From Amblyomma americanum (Eukaryota; Arthropoda; Arachnida; Ixodida; Ixodidae), in the NCBI RefSeq assembly GCF_052857255.1, contig NC_135498.1, positions 160,918,624 through 160,982,623 on the forward strand: a stretch of DNA of 64,000 nt, written 5' to 3'. A model generated the notes under the pieces. The model was not told the DNA's origin, did no database searches, and worked only from the letters and a program-made list of their open reading frames with translations. A program made the translations under genes and the position numbers. Positions within the stretch are counted from its first letter, which is position 1. Each line of letters opens with the position of its first letter. Of the stretch, positions 1-10,553 are shown piece after piece.

Positions 1-772
1 GCATTCAACAACGTTCCCAGATTTAGTGCCTTTACAGTAACATGTTTTCTTTACATGTTCAATTTGAAGATCTGCATTGACTGTAGCTCTGGGAATATAT
101 GGTTTGAAAAACAAATGTTCTGCCTTGGCATTAGCATGTGCCCAAAAGCTCTCATCAAAGGCTATGATTTCTTTTGTCAGTGAGCATCCTGTGAACACTA
201 CAAAATATGCTTGACACAGCCTAGTCGGAGCCATTAGGGCCTGCACCTGCATATAATATGCATGAATAGCATCTGGAGATGCACCAATGAAAGTAAGCTT
301 CCTGCAATAAAAAGCCCACAGTCTAAGACTAGAGTTCACGTGCTTTGGCGACCCGAGCTCGATGAATGCTTGCTTAACATTTTTCTCTATTTCAGAGCCC
401 CACCGCAATTTGGAAACATGAGGTGTTTTTACATACCCCATAATTTCTTCAACAAGGCTGGCTGCACCAGTGCTGCATGCTGCCACACGGTGCAATAGAG
501 GCACTAATTCTGCCTCAGCGTTCTTTTAGCCATCCCGGGGACCTTGCCTGGCCACGAGTTGACTCTTCAATTTGACTGCAGCATTCAGCTGTCAGCTGCA
601 CTTTTTTGGCCATGTTCAAGTCAGTATCCTGGTAGAGTTCCCCAACAGGCAGTTTTACGGAGAGCTGCTGACGCGTGGCTGACAGTGCAGGGTCCCGGGC
701 AGTTGTCTCAGGGGCAGAGTCGGTGGCACTTTCTGTGACTGAGGTCAGGAGCAAAGTATTTGGTGCAATTTC
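1..772 (-). pseudogene. YqaJ-like exonuclease-domain exon of a decayed SWIM/YqaJ-type gene (partial, runs off left edge)
   Basis: On the minus strand a clear acceptor (TTTTGCAG) precedes a coding stretch at 772. It reads about 85 codons, meets a stop near 515, and a one-base shift at the A-rich GCTAAAAGAACG restores an open frame to base 1 with no stop. The downstream part contains GASPD, YYMQVQALM and FDESFW, the order seen in YqaJ/lambda-exonuclease-like domains. The stretch with the metal-binding E-x-K between GASPD and YYMQVQ is missing, so nuclease activity is doubtful. It follows in phase from exons at 923-1054 and 1129-1259. The domain is inferred by eye; the exon structure is well supported. 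Confidence 0.5.
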
Positions 773-922
773 CTGCAAAACAGTATTTGAATTAGTACTC
801 TAGCTGTGACGCATTGTATCTGATTCTTTGCAGCAGGGTAAACACTGGAGCCCCTTGAAGTGTTAAAAGATCAGAATACAATTCTTTTACCTATGCGCCG
901 AAAATAATTCTGAGTTCCTTAC

Positions 923-1054
923 CTTCACTTGGTGCATGCTGGACGCTTGCTGATCTGTGAAAGTAGGTACTGTGTGGTCGTGCATTTTGCCGACTTGAGG
1001 TGGTGCATGGCCTATTTTCGGCTTGAAAAATTGAATTTCGGAGACTGATGCTGC
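923..1054 (-). pseudogene. Internal exon of the SWIM/YqaJ-type gene
   Basis: A 132-base block (44 codons, phase 0 at both ends) lies between a T-rich acceptor (TTTTTTTAG) and a GT donor (GAAG|GTAAGG) on the minus strand. It has no stop and contains the motif EIQFFKPK. In phase it links the SWIM-type exon upstream (1129-1259) with the YqaJ-like exon downstream (starting at 772). Such short linker exons fit proteins that carry a SWIM zinc finger followed by a YqaJ domain. I cannot assign it a biochemical role. The block itself is undamaged although its neighbours are broken. Confidence 0.5.
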
Positions 1055-1128
1055 CTAAAAAAAGTTCTGTGCTTAGTTACTACTTTGCTGAAAAGCCTGC
1101 ATGTGACAAAATAAAAGCAAAAACTTAC

Positions 1129-1259
1129 TTTGCCTCCCTGTGATGCCTCAATCCATTTACATGCAACGTCAGTTGGGGATGGGTTTGTTCAGGCCACACT
1201 GAACATTTGCCTCAACATTAAACAAGAGTGCAGCCACGTGCGTTCACCATTCTCCAAGG
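1129..1259 (-). pseudogene. SWIM zinc-finger exon remnant
   Basis: Minus-strand block between an acceptor (CAACTTCCAG) and a strong donor (GGCAAA|GTAAGT). One frame reads THVAALLF, the C-terminal half of a SWIM zinc finger (CxC...CxH), but the expected cysteine is replaced by Trp and followed by TGA. A second frame gives TDVACKWIEASQGGK and joins in phase to the next exon. The first half of the finger (CTCMAG) ends the upstream exon at 1867. SWIM fingers bind DNA or protein and are common in MULE-derived and YqaJ-linked proteins. Frame break, internal stops and loss of a zinc ligand mark it as non-functional. Confidence 0.5.
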
Positions 1260-1486
1260 CTGGAAGTTGCATTGGAAATGGCTTTAAACATGAAGAAGTA
1301 CACAAACAATGGTGACAAATGTGGCAATAAAAAAATGCTGAGTTTTTTACAACAGAATATTACAGCATAGGACCATGATTTTTCTATCCACAACACTCTT
1401 CACTTAGAATGAATGCTCTGTTTTTATGCAGCCAACGACAGGAAATGATCCGGTTGATTAAAAAAATTCCCCGACCTGCTCCCACA

Positions 1487-1677
1487 CGCTGCTTTGCCTT
1501 TCGGTGGATGATCCCAAGATGGCGGGTTCAGTCCCGGCCAGGGTGCTGTATTTTGGAGGCGAACTACAAAAATACCCGAGTGCTCATTGAAGAGCCTCGG
1601 CTAATGTAAATTAATCTCAGCCCTCCACTACGATGTCCCTCATAGCACGAGTCACTTCAGGACTTTAAAACCCCACA
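1487..1677 (+). mobile_element. Ruka-like tRNA-derived SINE, degenerate, plus orientation
   Basis: Contains a B-box-like GGGTTCAGTCCC, then the body typical of the other copies in this window (GGAGGCGAA, CCCTCCACTACGATG, TAAAACCCCA). It is diverged and lacks a clear left tRNA head. The family resembles Ruka described from ticks; the assignment is by pattern. Confidence 0.6.
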
Positions 1678-1866
1678 ATTAACATACTGGTTTGAAAATG
1701 TTTCATTACACAAGCGTGACTGTGCAAGCAGACGCTTTTCTGGTTTCTGTCATGATTTATACAGAATTTTCTAAACTACATTCGGATTACACACGCTTGC
1801 GCACACACACAAAATAACAGGTAGGGGCTATGGCGTTGCGCCTCGTATTCTGAATAGCTTACTTAC

Positions 1867-2350
1867 CCAGCCATGCAAGTACAGCGAGCACTTTAGTCTA
1901 CAGTTCCGTCGTCCTTCACGACGCACCATGCTTGGACAGTGCTTGGCTGGCGTCTACCGTCACGGCAACGAGAACAATGCCATCGCCGCGCTTTCCTGCA
2001 TTGAAGGACTGAAGCTGTTTCACCTTGCTGCTTATGAACATGCTGTACGCGTCTCCTATCTTATAACATTTAAACTGTTGCCGTGTGTAAAAGCACACTC
2101 CCTCAACAAGGTACATGTAAATATCTCCTGCTGTCACAGGGGGCAGATTCCTTGGGCCTGACATGAAGGTGAACCTCGCAACGTCGTCAAGTGGATCAGC
2201 CAGCTGCTCGCCTCCAAAAGAAAGCTTCGCCCGATATCGGCCTTGCGCCTCAGCATCGAGCTTCTTAAAGTAACTGCTGGACATAATGTTCTGGTGCAGC
2301 GACAGGCAACTATCTTTCATGCAGGCTACCCTTTGGGGGGTCTTCACACT
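1867..2350 (-). pseudogene. N-terminal exon remnant of the SWIM/YqaJ-type gene
   Basis: A minus-strand open frame of about 143 codons runs from ~2347 to 1916. It contains LPPVTAGDIYMYLVEG and FYTRQQFKCYK, a pattern I associate with the N-terminal region of SWIM/YqaJ-type proteins (DIYxYLxE...LKxYKxLxAYxxF). Near the 3' end a different frame carries AWCVVKDDGTVD then a TAG stop, followed by CTCMAG, the first half of the SWIM finger. It ends at a strong donor (CTGG|GTAAGTAAG) at 1867. The frameshift and stop indicate decay, but exon order is preserved with 1129-1259, 923-1054 and 1-772. Confidence 0.5.
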
Positions 2351-2755
2351 AGAGGGGCACTCTACTTAAGGCATCTGTGGGTATATTTGCTAATCCTCGC
2401 CTGTGCTTGATTCGGCAATTGAAGCCCTGCACCTGGAGGACCCAACGCTTGACCCTAGGTGAAGCTTGGTCGATGCTAAACATCCATGGCAGAGATGAAC
2501 GGTCGCAGTGCATCTCCTATGCATCGGCATGCATCCTTATGCATCGGCATGGCCACACCTCCTCGCTACTGATGCTGATCCTGGTGCCTCGGTCCTGATG
2601 GAAATGTGACGTTCCTGTCATGAACTGAAAGGCAGGTCTTCACTGACGGTGGTGAGAGAGAAATCAATGGTAATAACACGGGTGGGATAATTTATACACA
2701 GAAACAATGACTCTTCACCTTCACACGCACCTCTTTTTTTTCTAATGACACGTCA

Positions 2756-3154
2756 TCACGAGGAACAAACCGACGAAACAAAAAACCTGGACGAGACGTT
2801 ATACATCTGTCCAGTGTCGCATGGCGAAGTCTGCTTAATCTCCACTCGTGAAATGTAGTCAAAGATCATAGCGTACGGTTCCTCGTGATCACTCATGTTA
2901 GCAAAGTCTGAAGCGCCCGGAACAACTATCGTGTAGTCCGTCCAGCGTTTCCATGACACCACGTCAAACACCAAGCTGCCCTCAGTGGTCTGTCGCACCA
3001 CCCAGATACTTTCGTCCTCAAGAATGATCGCCCGTCGCGGGTGCTCACCGTATTGTGTCTCGGTCTCTGCTCTTCCATCTTCTACATGTCTTCCCAGCAC
3101 GACCGCCTCAGAGCTTCCGCAAACACAAATTCTGCGGGTATCCAAGCCTTCCAT
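2756..3154 (-). CDS. Unrecognised ORF, 132 codons, possible 5' exon of the same gene
   Basis: Minus-strand open frame with plausible protein composition (acidic and aromatic, for example SWKRWTDYTIVVPG). I do not recognise a domain. It lies upstream of the SWIM/YqaJ-type exons on the same strand, so it could be a 5' exon, but no start or splice site decides this. An overlapping frame at 3082-3288 is also open, so the true frame is uncertain. Confidence 0.2.
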   Translation of the reverse strand: MEGLDTRRICVCGSSEAVVLGRHVEDGRAETETQYGEHPRRAIILEDESIWVVRQTTEGSLVFDVVSWKRWTDYTIVVPGASDFANMSDHEEPYAMIFDYISRVEIKQTSPCDTGQMYNVSSRFFVSSVCSS

Positions 3155-3460
3155 TCTCTACGTGCCGCCGGATGCCTGGAAAACACTGCGTGAAACCCTA
3201 ACGGAAGTCCTTCGCTGGAAGTTGCCTGGGAGCAGCCACTGAGCGCTAGGCACGCTTGTTTGCCAACGGCAAAAAGGCGTATACCCATATGAGGGCCGCC
3301 TTAATGCAAAACAAAAAATGTCACCCAAAGGCACTGTTTTGTGTATGCACCGTTTTGCTGACCCGGCTCATTCACATTCTGCTGGGACCTAACAGACACA
3401 AACGCCTGCTAACAGAGGCCGGTGACAGTCGGGACAGCCTCATCGCCGATGTTTCGGTTT

Positions 3461-3688
3461 GATTTATGGGGTTTAATGTCCCAAAGTGGTGCAGGCTATG
3501 AGGGATGCCATAGTGAAGGGCTCCAGAAATTTCAACCACCCGGGGTTTTTTAACGTGCACTGACATCGCACAGTACACAAGCCTCTAAAATTTCGCCTCC
3601 ATCGAAATTCGACTGCAGCAGCCGGGATCGAAATTGCGTTTTTCGGGTTAGCAGCTGAGTGGCATAACCACTGAGCCACCGCGAAGGC
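3461..3688 (-). mobile_element. Ruka-like SINE, nearly full length, minus orientation
   Basis: Reading the minus strand, the tRNA-like head (GCGGTGGCTCAGTGGTTATG) is followed by a B-box-like GATCCCGG, the GATGGAGGCGAAATT body, TGTGCGATGTCAGTGCACG, and a tail ending TTAAACCCCATAAATC. The order matches the other SINE copies here. A polymerase III internal promoter is expected from the A/B-box structure. Confidence 0.75.
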
Positions 3689-3699
3689 TACAAGTGTAG

Positions 3700-5239
3700 C
3701 CCTTTCATATATATGGCAAGCGACTGCCTAAAACGGAAAGCACGTGCTTGGGCCACTGGCAGCAAACACATGCCCCCGAATGTCCACAAGGTTGTTCTCA
3801 CACATTTTATACAAAACTGATGTTATCGGTAAGCTGCAGAAGCTCACATAAAGGTCTGCCTCCCGAGAGCTTTACTTGTGAATATTTTGGATAACACAAC
3901 TTTGAAAATGCAAATCGCAGCAGCCCGCAAATTACAGCATCTCTGTCTTGTGCACTGGGCTCAGATCCCAGCTGTGCCGGAAATCCGCATCTTTTCTATG
4001 TTCAGGTATTCCTAGCCACGTGTTTTGCTTACTTGAGTCACTGATAGAGAAAAATGTGGGGACAATCTCCACCTTCAAGAGCATGACCCGATAGAATTAA
4101 TGCCTCCCTCTGTGGCTCCTCTTGCAGATCCTCATTCATGCACATGCACTTTGCAACTCACATAATTACTAATCCATTAATTTGTGCCTCTGTTATCTGA
4201 TGCACTCATTAACATACAGTCGTAAGCTTCCACATTATGTGCACGACCACCCGAGAGAAATATAAAGCTCCATTTCAATCAAGCCTTGCGAATGTGCCTG
4301 TGTGACCTAGATTGGCTCCGGATCCAAGGGTCTCAAAAGAGCTACCTGAGTTGGCAACTCGGTCATGTCGTGTGGTCGTTAGTCAATCAGTGCCCAGCCA
4401 CGTCACCTGGCAGAGGTACGCTGCTATGCTCCGATTTTTCGTTCACAACCCCAACAATGATACCACTGGATTGTCTGCACAACGGGACCTTTAAAGCTAT
4501 CGCATTAAAAGGTTCTGTGTTGCTGCGGACAGCACCAATTATTCAATGCATGCCACCTAAGCATATCACATAAAAAGTTACATACATCAGCATTGCCGCA
4601 GTCCATGTCTCAAGCTTTGCTTCACTTGAAGACACTTTTATTTTCTAGACGTTATTCACTGCAAATGAAAAAAACGCACCTTTGAGTGACAAGACCTCTG
4701 GTGAAAGTGCCGGCTTGGCCTCAGGCCTGTCAAGTGACTTGGAGTTGTTTGACAGAACCTCTGTCACCGCGGTTCCTCAGTTGGTCTGGTGTCCAATAGA
4801 TGAGAGCTGCAGCACAATAGAACATTGGATCAGTGGGTGACCTGAGTAGTACATCCCAGGCACCATGGTCCACCCACACACCAGTGCTTGCATACCTGCA
4901 TACATCTGCAGCAAATTCCCAGAATTTTACAGGTCTCCACTGAGACCAGTGATCAAAAAAAGGCTTTAAATAAAATTTCGACATTTCAAGAAACAAAGAA
5001 ATATGAACATAGAAGAGTTTGTTTTTGCAGCAAGCAAAAATTATGAGCTGAATTCTGAAGCTGTTAGGCCATAAACAGGAAAAATTGATTTGGCTAAGTG
5101 CATAATTGAGTGAAAGCCGATTGGCATTAGTATCCGAGATATATTTACAGCATGTGACATTGTGCAGTGACGTTTATTCACACGATGCCGCTTGGCACCA
5201 GTTGCCACATCATCTTATTTTCAGTTGCAACATAGCCGG
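3700..5239. other. No gene recognised
   Basis: AT-rich sequence with short ORFs only. The longest (4286-4573, 95 codons, plus) has no recognisable domain, and 4730-4996 minus is equally featureless. I see no TIRs, LTRs or RNA genes. Confidence 0.4.
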
Positions 5240-5362
5240 AATCTGTGACGCTCTGGAAATTTCGACCACCTGGGGTTCTTTAACATGCACTGGGATGCCA
5301 GATTAATTTCGACCGTGCAGTGTTCTTTTACGAGCACTGACATCGCGCAGTACAGTGGGAGT
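5240..5362 (-). mobile_element. Ruka-like SINE fragment, partly duplicated
   Basis: Two partial body segments follow each other in minus orientation: one near 5256-5300 (ATTTCGACCACCTGGGGTTC, with TTTAACATGCACTG) and one near 5307-5355 (ATTTCGACCG, with GAGCACTGACATCGCGCAGT). No tRNA head is present. It is probably a truncated copy with an internal repeat. Confidence 0.55.
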
Positions 5363-6716
5363 TCCATGTTTCGGATACTGTTTGCAGTGTTGTGTACTTT
5401 TTGAAGCCGCTGTTATGATTTTTCTTCCAGTTTTTAATATCTCTAGTTAAAATTCTTGATTTTGAAGCTTTGCTGGCAGTAAAGTTCATTATGTCGACAT
5501 ACATGGTAAAGCGATGCAGGTCACGCTGGTGCAAATTGGCACACTCATGCGATTGACAGAGGCTGTAGCTTTTAACCAATGCTTCAGTTGCACATGTATT
5601 ATGTGCTATTAGAATTATTCTTATTATTTGCTTTCTTGTTTACCGGTGTGTTTCTCTTGAATGTATTCTCTTCGTGGTTTGGTTGCCTTGTTATGTTTGG
5701 TCACCAATTTTTCTTCCTAATTAAGGATTTCTTGACTTCTGTGCTTTCACATTTATTATGTTTTGTGTTCACTTCATTGCTTGTTTTGCAGTCACTGTTG
5801 GCTGTAATGAGTTGTAGCATGCTGTTGTCGATTGAGGTTTCTTTGATCTAGTCAGCTGAGCTGGGAGGTTTTGTTCAGGAAACCATGCAGTAACGTCGCA
5901 TTGCATAAGCTGTTTTTGCAGATTTCATGCAAGGTTACAGCATTCTTGTTCGAGCCAGTATCTAAGTTGAAACTGATGCTGGTACCATTTCATACATTCC
6001 TAGGCGTGATTGATGTCGGGGCTGTTGCTTGAAAGAAAATATCTTTTTGCTCGTCATGCTGCCAAGGATTTTCAAGGAGCACAATTCACTTGTTTTAGGA
6101 GGTGCTGCCTCGTTGACTTCGCTTACACATGCATAAAAATTGCCTCGATTTGCTGCAGGTGTAACGGCGTGATCGTAAGGCAGGGCAGGTGCGCTGTTTA
6201 TGCATTGTTCAAAACAAATTGATACTGACCTGGCTGCTTACGTGCATTTTCTGATTGTTTCAGCAGATGTGCTGCGAATTCATCAAACTGCTCACTGACA
6301 ACATGAGGCACCTGTACTAAGCTCTTGTGCGGTTTGTTTTGACAGGCCATGCCAGGAGGTGTTGCTCTTTCCTCTAAAGAGCAGTGCAGCTTATTTAGCA
6401 GTACAGCTTATTTAGCATACAGCGAGCTAATTGTTGTGAACGCAAAGTGCTGTTTGAATGCACATCCGAAGGCTCCACACAGTTATACCAGCAGGTATAA
6501 CAATGTCACACTGCAATCCTGCTTGCCACCTGATATGTGATAGCTTGTCTTGCGTGCAAGGGAGCAGCAGGGCTGTATGTATGTCACACTGCGCCGTGTG
6601 CTTAAAAGCATACATGCATGCAAACAAGGTGCAGTTATATGGACTTGCCACTTGCAATATTTGCGCAAACATTCAGAGTACATTTCATTTTCACCCAACA
6701 TGGGGAAATTGTTTAA
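5363..6716. other. No gene recognised; T-rich stretch
   Basis: The plus-strand frame at 5579-5851 encodes a Leu/Phe-rich peptide that reflects T-rich base composition rather than a membrane protein. Nothing else is recognisable before the coiled-coil exon at 6717. Confidence 0.4.
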
Positions 6717-7251
6717 TTAAGGACCCTCTCGCACTCTTCGAAGCTGTCCCAGCTGCATTAGTTTCTTAGCTTGCAAAATTTCAACCTCTAGCTGTTTTTT
6801 TTTCCACCTCCAGTGCCTGGACTTGCTCTTCAAACTTGTTTTTTTTTTTCTTGCTGCTGGAGTTGTAGCCTGTACATTTCTTCGTGGAATGCCTTCTTGC
6901 GTCCCAGTTCACCAAGAGTACGCTGGTGCTCTTCCTGCATCATCTGCAGGCGGACTGCATGCTCTTCGCGAAGGAGAGCAGCTCTGACTTTGTTCTCTAC
7001 AGTTAGCGGTTTCTCTAAAAGGCCCATCCGCCCTCTATAAGCCCTACTGTCACCAGCGGTCACTGCTGCAGCAACGGTGCAGCTGGCGTCTGCTCCATAG
7101 GTGACCGAATTGCAAGCAGCATCGGGCTGCACGATGGGCAACAACATGCTGCTGTTGTTGTCTGTTGCCGCAACTGTCCCACTTGTTCCAGCAGTGGTCA
7201 CTGATGGCACTGCGTGCCCCCCAACAAGACTACTTGGCTGCCACTGGTCGT
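6717..7251 (-). pseudogene. 3' exon encoding a C-terminal coiled coil (MSANTD-like regulatory protein, tentative)
   Basis: The minus-strand acceptor (TTGTTTATTGCAG) sits at 7252-7254. The exon encodes a low-complexity Ser/Thr/Ala/Val region, then a strongly charged heptad-like stretch (ALLREEHAVRLQMMQEEHQ) and a Gln/Lys-rich helix. The frame stops at about 6830 inside an A11 run. Skipping one base there, and again at an A9 run near 6800, extends the coiled coil to a stop at 6717-6719. Myb/SANT-like regulatory proteins often end in this kind of coiled coil after an N-terminal DNA-binding domain, but that domain is not visible here. Both breaks lie at homopolymers and may be sequence errors. 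Confidence 0.4.
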
Positions 7252-7664
7252 CTGCAATAAACAAAAGACGAAATATGTGGGAAAAAGTACATCCACGATT
7301 ATGAAACACTACCCATCTCGTTTGTTAGCTCCACGTACAAGTTACAATGTAATATTGCTTTTCCTCATTACTTCAGATGTCATTCCTACATTAAAAAGCA
7401 ATTGAAAACTGCTGCATTATTGTGTTACAGTGCCATTGTTGTAACCACTATCGCAACTGCTTGCAAAGGAATTGCACTTTCCTTTCTGAAGGGTGCTGTG
7501 TTGTAAATAAATGCACTAATGGCAACTGCAACTAAATAAAAGACAATAAAAGCTGTAACGGACTTCTTGGCTTCAAGACACTCCCAAGCAACATACTGTA
7601 GCCAGGCACTGCTAACATATTGGCTCCATGTATACATTTGTAGAGCACACTTCTGTCCCATATA

Positions 7665-9194
7665 CAAAGTGTTTCATCTAAGACTTTACACAGTTTAAAA
7701 AAAAGGCTTTTTGAGTTAGAAGAGTGCTTTTTTCTTCATCGCATTGTCAGCTGTGTAGTACATCAGAAAACAGCTAAGATGTGATAACTAGCAGGCTGGT
7801 TAACTAACATTGAGTAGTTAACCTTTTAACTATTACAGTTAGGCTCCTTAATTATTGAGAAGCATGTAGGCCTCTGTAAGTAATATCTGTTTTTAGAATT
7901 TCGAAAATGCAGTTGCGTTCGGCACTGTGGCCCAACAAAGTTTGGCTACATTGCGCCAAAATACATGCGCTTTCGAGAAGCTTGCGGACAAAATGATCTC
8001 TTCAGTGGTCGTAACTCGTCGAAATAGCCAAAATTTGTTGGGCCACAGCGCTGAAAATAACTATTTTTCGAAATTCTAAAAATTGACATCGATATTACTT
8101 ACGGTGGGCTACACGCCTCTCGGAGCAGTCTAACAATTATAGTTGAAAAGTTAACTGTTCAATATTAGTTAACCAGCGTGGTAGATAGCACGTCTTATAC
8201 CCCTGTCACACGGCCAGTTTCAATCACCCTCGAGTCGAGGGTCTTCGAGATTCTCAATCGCCATCGAACTCGCCGCTGCTACACGGCAAATCTCAATGGC
8301 CATTGAAATGGTTCTCGTGTCTTACGCCACAGATGAGTGGCGCCACAATCGCTACTTTGGATTTTGCTAAAATAACAAAAATAGTTGATAAATGTATACT
8401 AAATGCTGAATAACAGGCATACGCGAAAGTCGTTAAAAACCCTTTTAATTGCACGTACACGACGTACATATGCATACACTGCTGTAGCCACTTTAATACA
8501 AGACGAGCCAAAACCAAGCCAGTCCAACTGCGTCGGAGCGCTGCTTCGTCAGGCTTAAGACCGGGGAAATCGCCATGATATCTGAAAAACAAGAGCTATT
8601 TTTATCTTGAAACTTTATGCGAGAGTAAGAATGGGCAAATCGAAGGCGAATACAACAGCTTAGAACACGATATTGCTTTGAGGGATTAGCGACGAAGCTG
8701 TTATCGCTGTGAAGCGGGCAGGCAGGGTGCCGCCATGTTGTCAACGTTAAGTACGCAAGCAACGCAAAATGAATGCGCTTAATGCGCTTAACACCAGTCT
8801 AATATAATTTTAAAATATTTTTACAGGCTGCTTACATTAAATTTTATGCGAATAATGTTCATGTTTTTTCACCGTGAATGTGTCGTGTACGAAAGTGCGC
8901 TTGGCGCCGCTCGGAGCAACGCTAGCAACCTTGGGCAGCGCTCGAAGGCCCTCGAAATCTCAATGGAGTTCTGCGCTACTCCGTTGACTCGATAGGCTAT
9001 TGACTCGATCGCCATTGAAACTGCCCGTGTGGCAGCGCTTGATCGCCTTTGAGTCGATAGACTATCGGTTCGAGGGCCCTCGAAATGCCCGTGTGACAGG
9101 GGTATTAACTGTATTCTAATGATGCCAAAAGCAGCGCGCTTTTAGCTCAAAGAACCTATTTCAAAAATTGTGCAGTCTTAGGTCAAACACCCTG
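7665..9194. mobile_element. Fold-back (long inverted repeat) element flanked by TATA
   Basis: The left end CAAAGTGTTTCATCTAAGAC (from 7665) and the right end, read on the minus strand, CAGGGTGTTTGACCTAAGAC (from 9194) are inverted copies. TATA flanks both sides (7661-7664 and 9195-9198). Internal inverted similarity continues, for example TGGCCCAACAAAGTTTGG near 7929 against TTGTTGGGCCACAG near 8035. There is no transposase ORF, so it is a non-autonomous MITE or fold-back element. A second MITE is inserted in it at 8198-9104. The TATA may be a target duplication or part of a TA duplication. Confidence 0.65.
8198..9104. mobile_element. Harbinger-like MITE with TTA target duplication
   Basis: Left terminus TACCCCTGTCACACGG at 8198; right terminus, read on the minus strand, TACCCCTGTCACACGGG from 9104. 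Both flanks are TTA (8195-8197 and 9105-9107), the 3-bp duplication typical of PIF/Harbinger. The subterminal regions are rich in CTCGAGTCGAGGG and CGAGGGCCCTCG motifs and ATTGAGATT-type repeats. Length is 907 bp. Minus-strand frames at 8293-8592 and 8493-8762 show no transposase motif. It lies inside the fold-back element. Confidence 0.75.
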
Positions 9195-9424
9195 TATATA
9201 CCTCACTTATGAGACTGCTGTACTGAGGTCAATGGCACTTGCCCATTGAGTAGGTATTTTATATAATTTCGACCAGTGATTGTGCTAATGATGAATTCAA
9301 TTTAGCAGGTTTAACTTCTGAGAGCTCTTATTATTAGAATCATATTAGTTCTGCCTTGTTTGTTGGATATGCGAATGTTTACAAGGATCGTGTTTCCACT
9401 TGATGCCTAGCTGTGGCCACTTGC

Positions 9425-9690
9425 AGTCTTGTTCCAATTTGCAAACCACTTGCTTTCAAAGTGGCACCACTTGAAAGCAAGTGGGACCATTTGTTAAAAC
9501 CACTTGCTTTCAGATAGTACCACTTGAAATCAAGTGGGACCATTTGTAAAATCATTACCGTTCTGTGCGTCCCTCCTCTTACTCTGTCCTGTTTGTTTGC
9601 ACTGTTGAACCATGAATTGTAAAACCACCTGCTCTGAAGTGGCACCTCTTGAAACCAAGTGGGACCATTTGAAATCCCACCTCTTATTTT
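9425..9690. repeat. Imperfect tandem/inverted repeat block (CCACTTG...CAAGTGG)
   Basis: Short units of the type AAACCACTTGCTTTCA, GTGGCACCACTTGAAA and CAAGTGGGACCATTTG recur about three times between 9425 and 9690, separated by a ~60-bp spacer. Neighbouring half-units are inverted (CCACTTG/CAAGTGG). The frame at 9379-9693 minus is a translation of this repeat. Confidence 0.6.
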
Positions 9691-9718
9691 CACCTGGGAG
9701 CTGTACCCATTATGTCAC

Positions 9719-9797
9719 TGGGGGTGGCACTGGGGATTGAACCCCGCATGTCCCACTTGTGAGGTGGATGCTCAAATCATTCGGCCACTACTGCGGT
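9719..9797 (-). repeat. tRNA-like sequence, probably a SINE head
   Basis: The minus strand shows a D-arm-like GTGGCCGAATGATT, an anticodon-arm-like CCAC-CTCACAA-GTGG (CAC if real), and a B-box GGGGTTCAATCCCC. The acceptor ends do not pair, so a functional tRNA-Val is unlikely. Confidence 0.4.
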
Positions 9798-10553
9798 GCA
9801 GAATAATGTTATGAAACTCATGTAAGTTGACATTACATTCTAATGTTACGCCACTGTCAAAAATAATGTTGCATGGTAAACATTAATTTAACAAACTGTA
9901 CATGTTGATGTGTTCAGAATGTTATAATGTTAAAATCCTAACTAAAACAACATTAAAAAATCTATGGCTATTAAAATGCTGAAATAATAATCATGAAACA
10001 ACATTTCGAGTGTTTTCCAAGCTTTGTCTTGGAAATTTTCCCGCTGTTTATGGAGTTGCGATTTTTTTCAAAGCAAAATTTTGCAGTGACATATCTGAGA
10101 TGATGCCTGCCATAGATTGCATTGATAACAATGGGTGGGTCTGGTCTTTCAGGGTTATGTTACCATATTAGCAAAAGTTGCATATACATTTTTTAAATGT
10201 TTAATTATGGTTAGAAAATTGTTCTGGAGCTCATTTGTAACTTTTCACAATTGCTAGATAAGGACATCAGTAACAACATTTCAGTGCTACCAGGGTATTT
10301 AATACCACTTCTATGGAAATTACTCAAACACCAATCAACTTAACCTTGCTTACTTAACCTTGCTAACTTAACCTTGATTTCCCACGAGTCACCCTGAGGT
10401 CGTACATTTTCAGCTGTACTGCTACTGACATCGTTAATAAAGTTTTATTTTCACAATGGCACGAGAAAGGTGCTGTATAACATCCTTAAGGTAGATGACG
10501 GTATGAGTTGCTGCACCTGTTGTAAAATGATGCTTGCAGCATAAGTGTTCATT
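9798..10553. other. No gene recognised
   Basis: AT-rich, with a short direct repeat (TTAACCTTGCTTACTTAACCT region near 10340-10375). No ORF, TIR or RNA gene is supported. Confidence 0.4.

Noticed and set aside
5579..5851. Hydrophobic 90-codon ORF as a membrane protein
   Set aside because: T-rich DNA gives Leu/Phe/Val runs; no conserved neighbour, no splice context and no matching copy.
9719..9797. Functional tRNA-Val
   Set aside because: Acceptor arms do not pair; more consistent with a tRNA-derived repeat.
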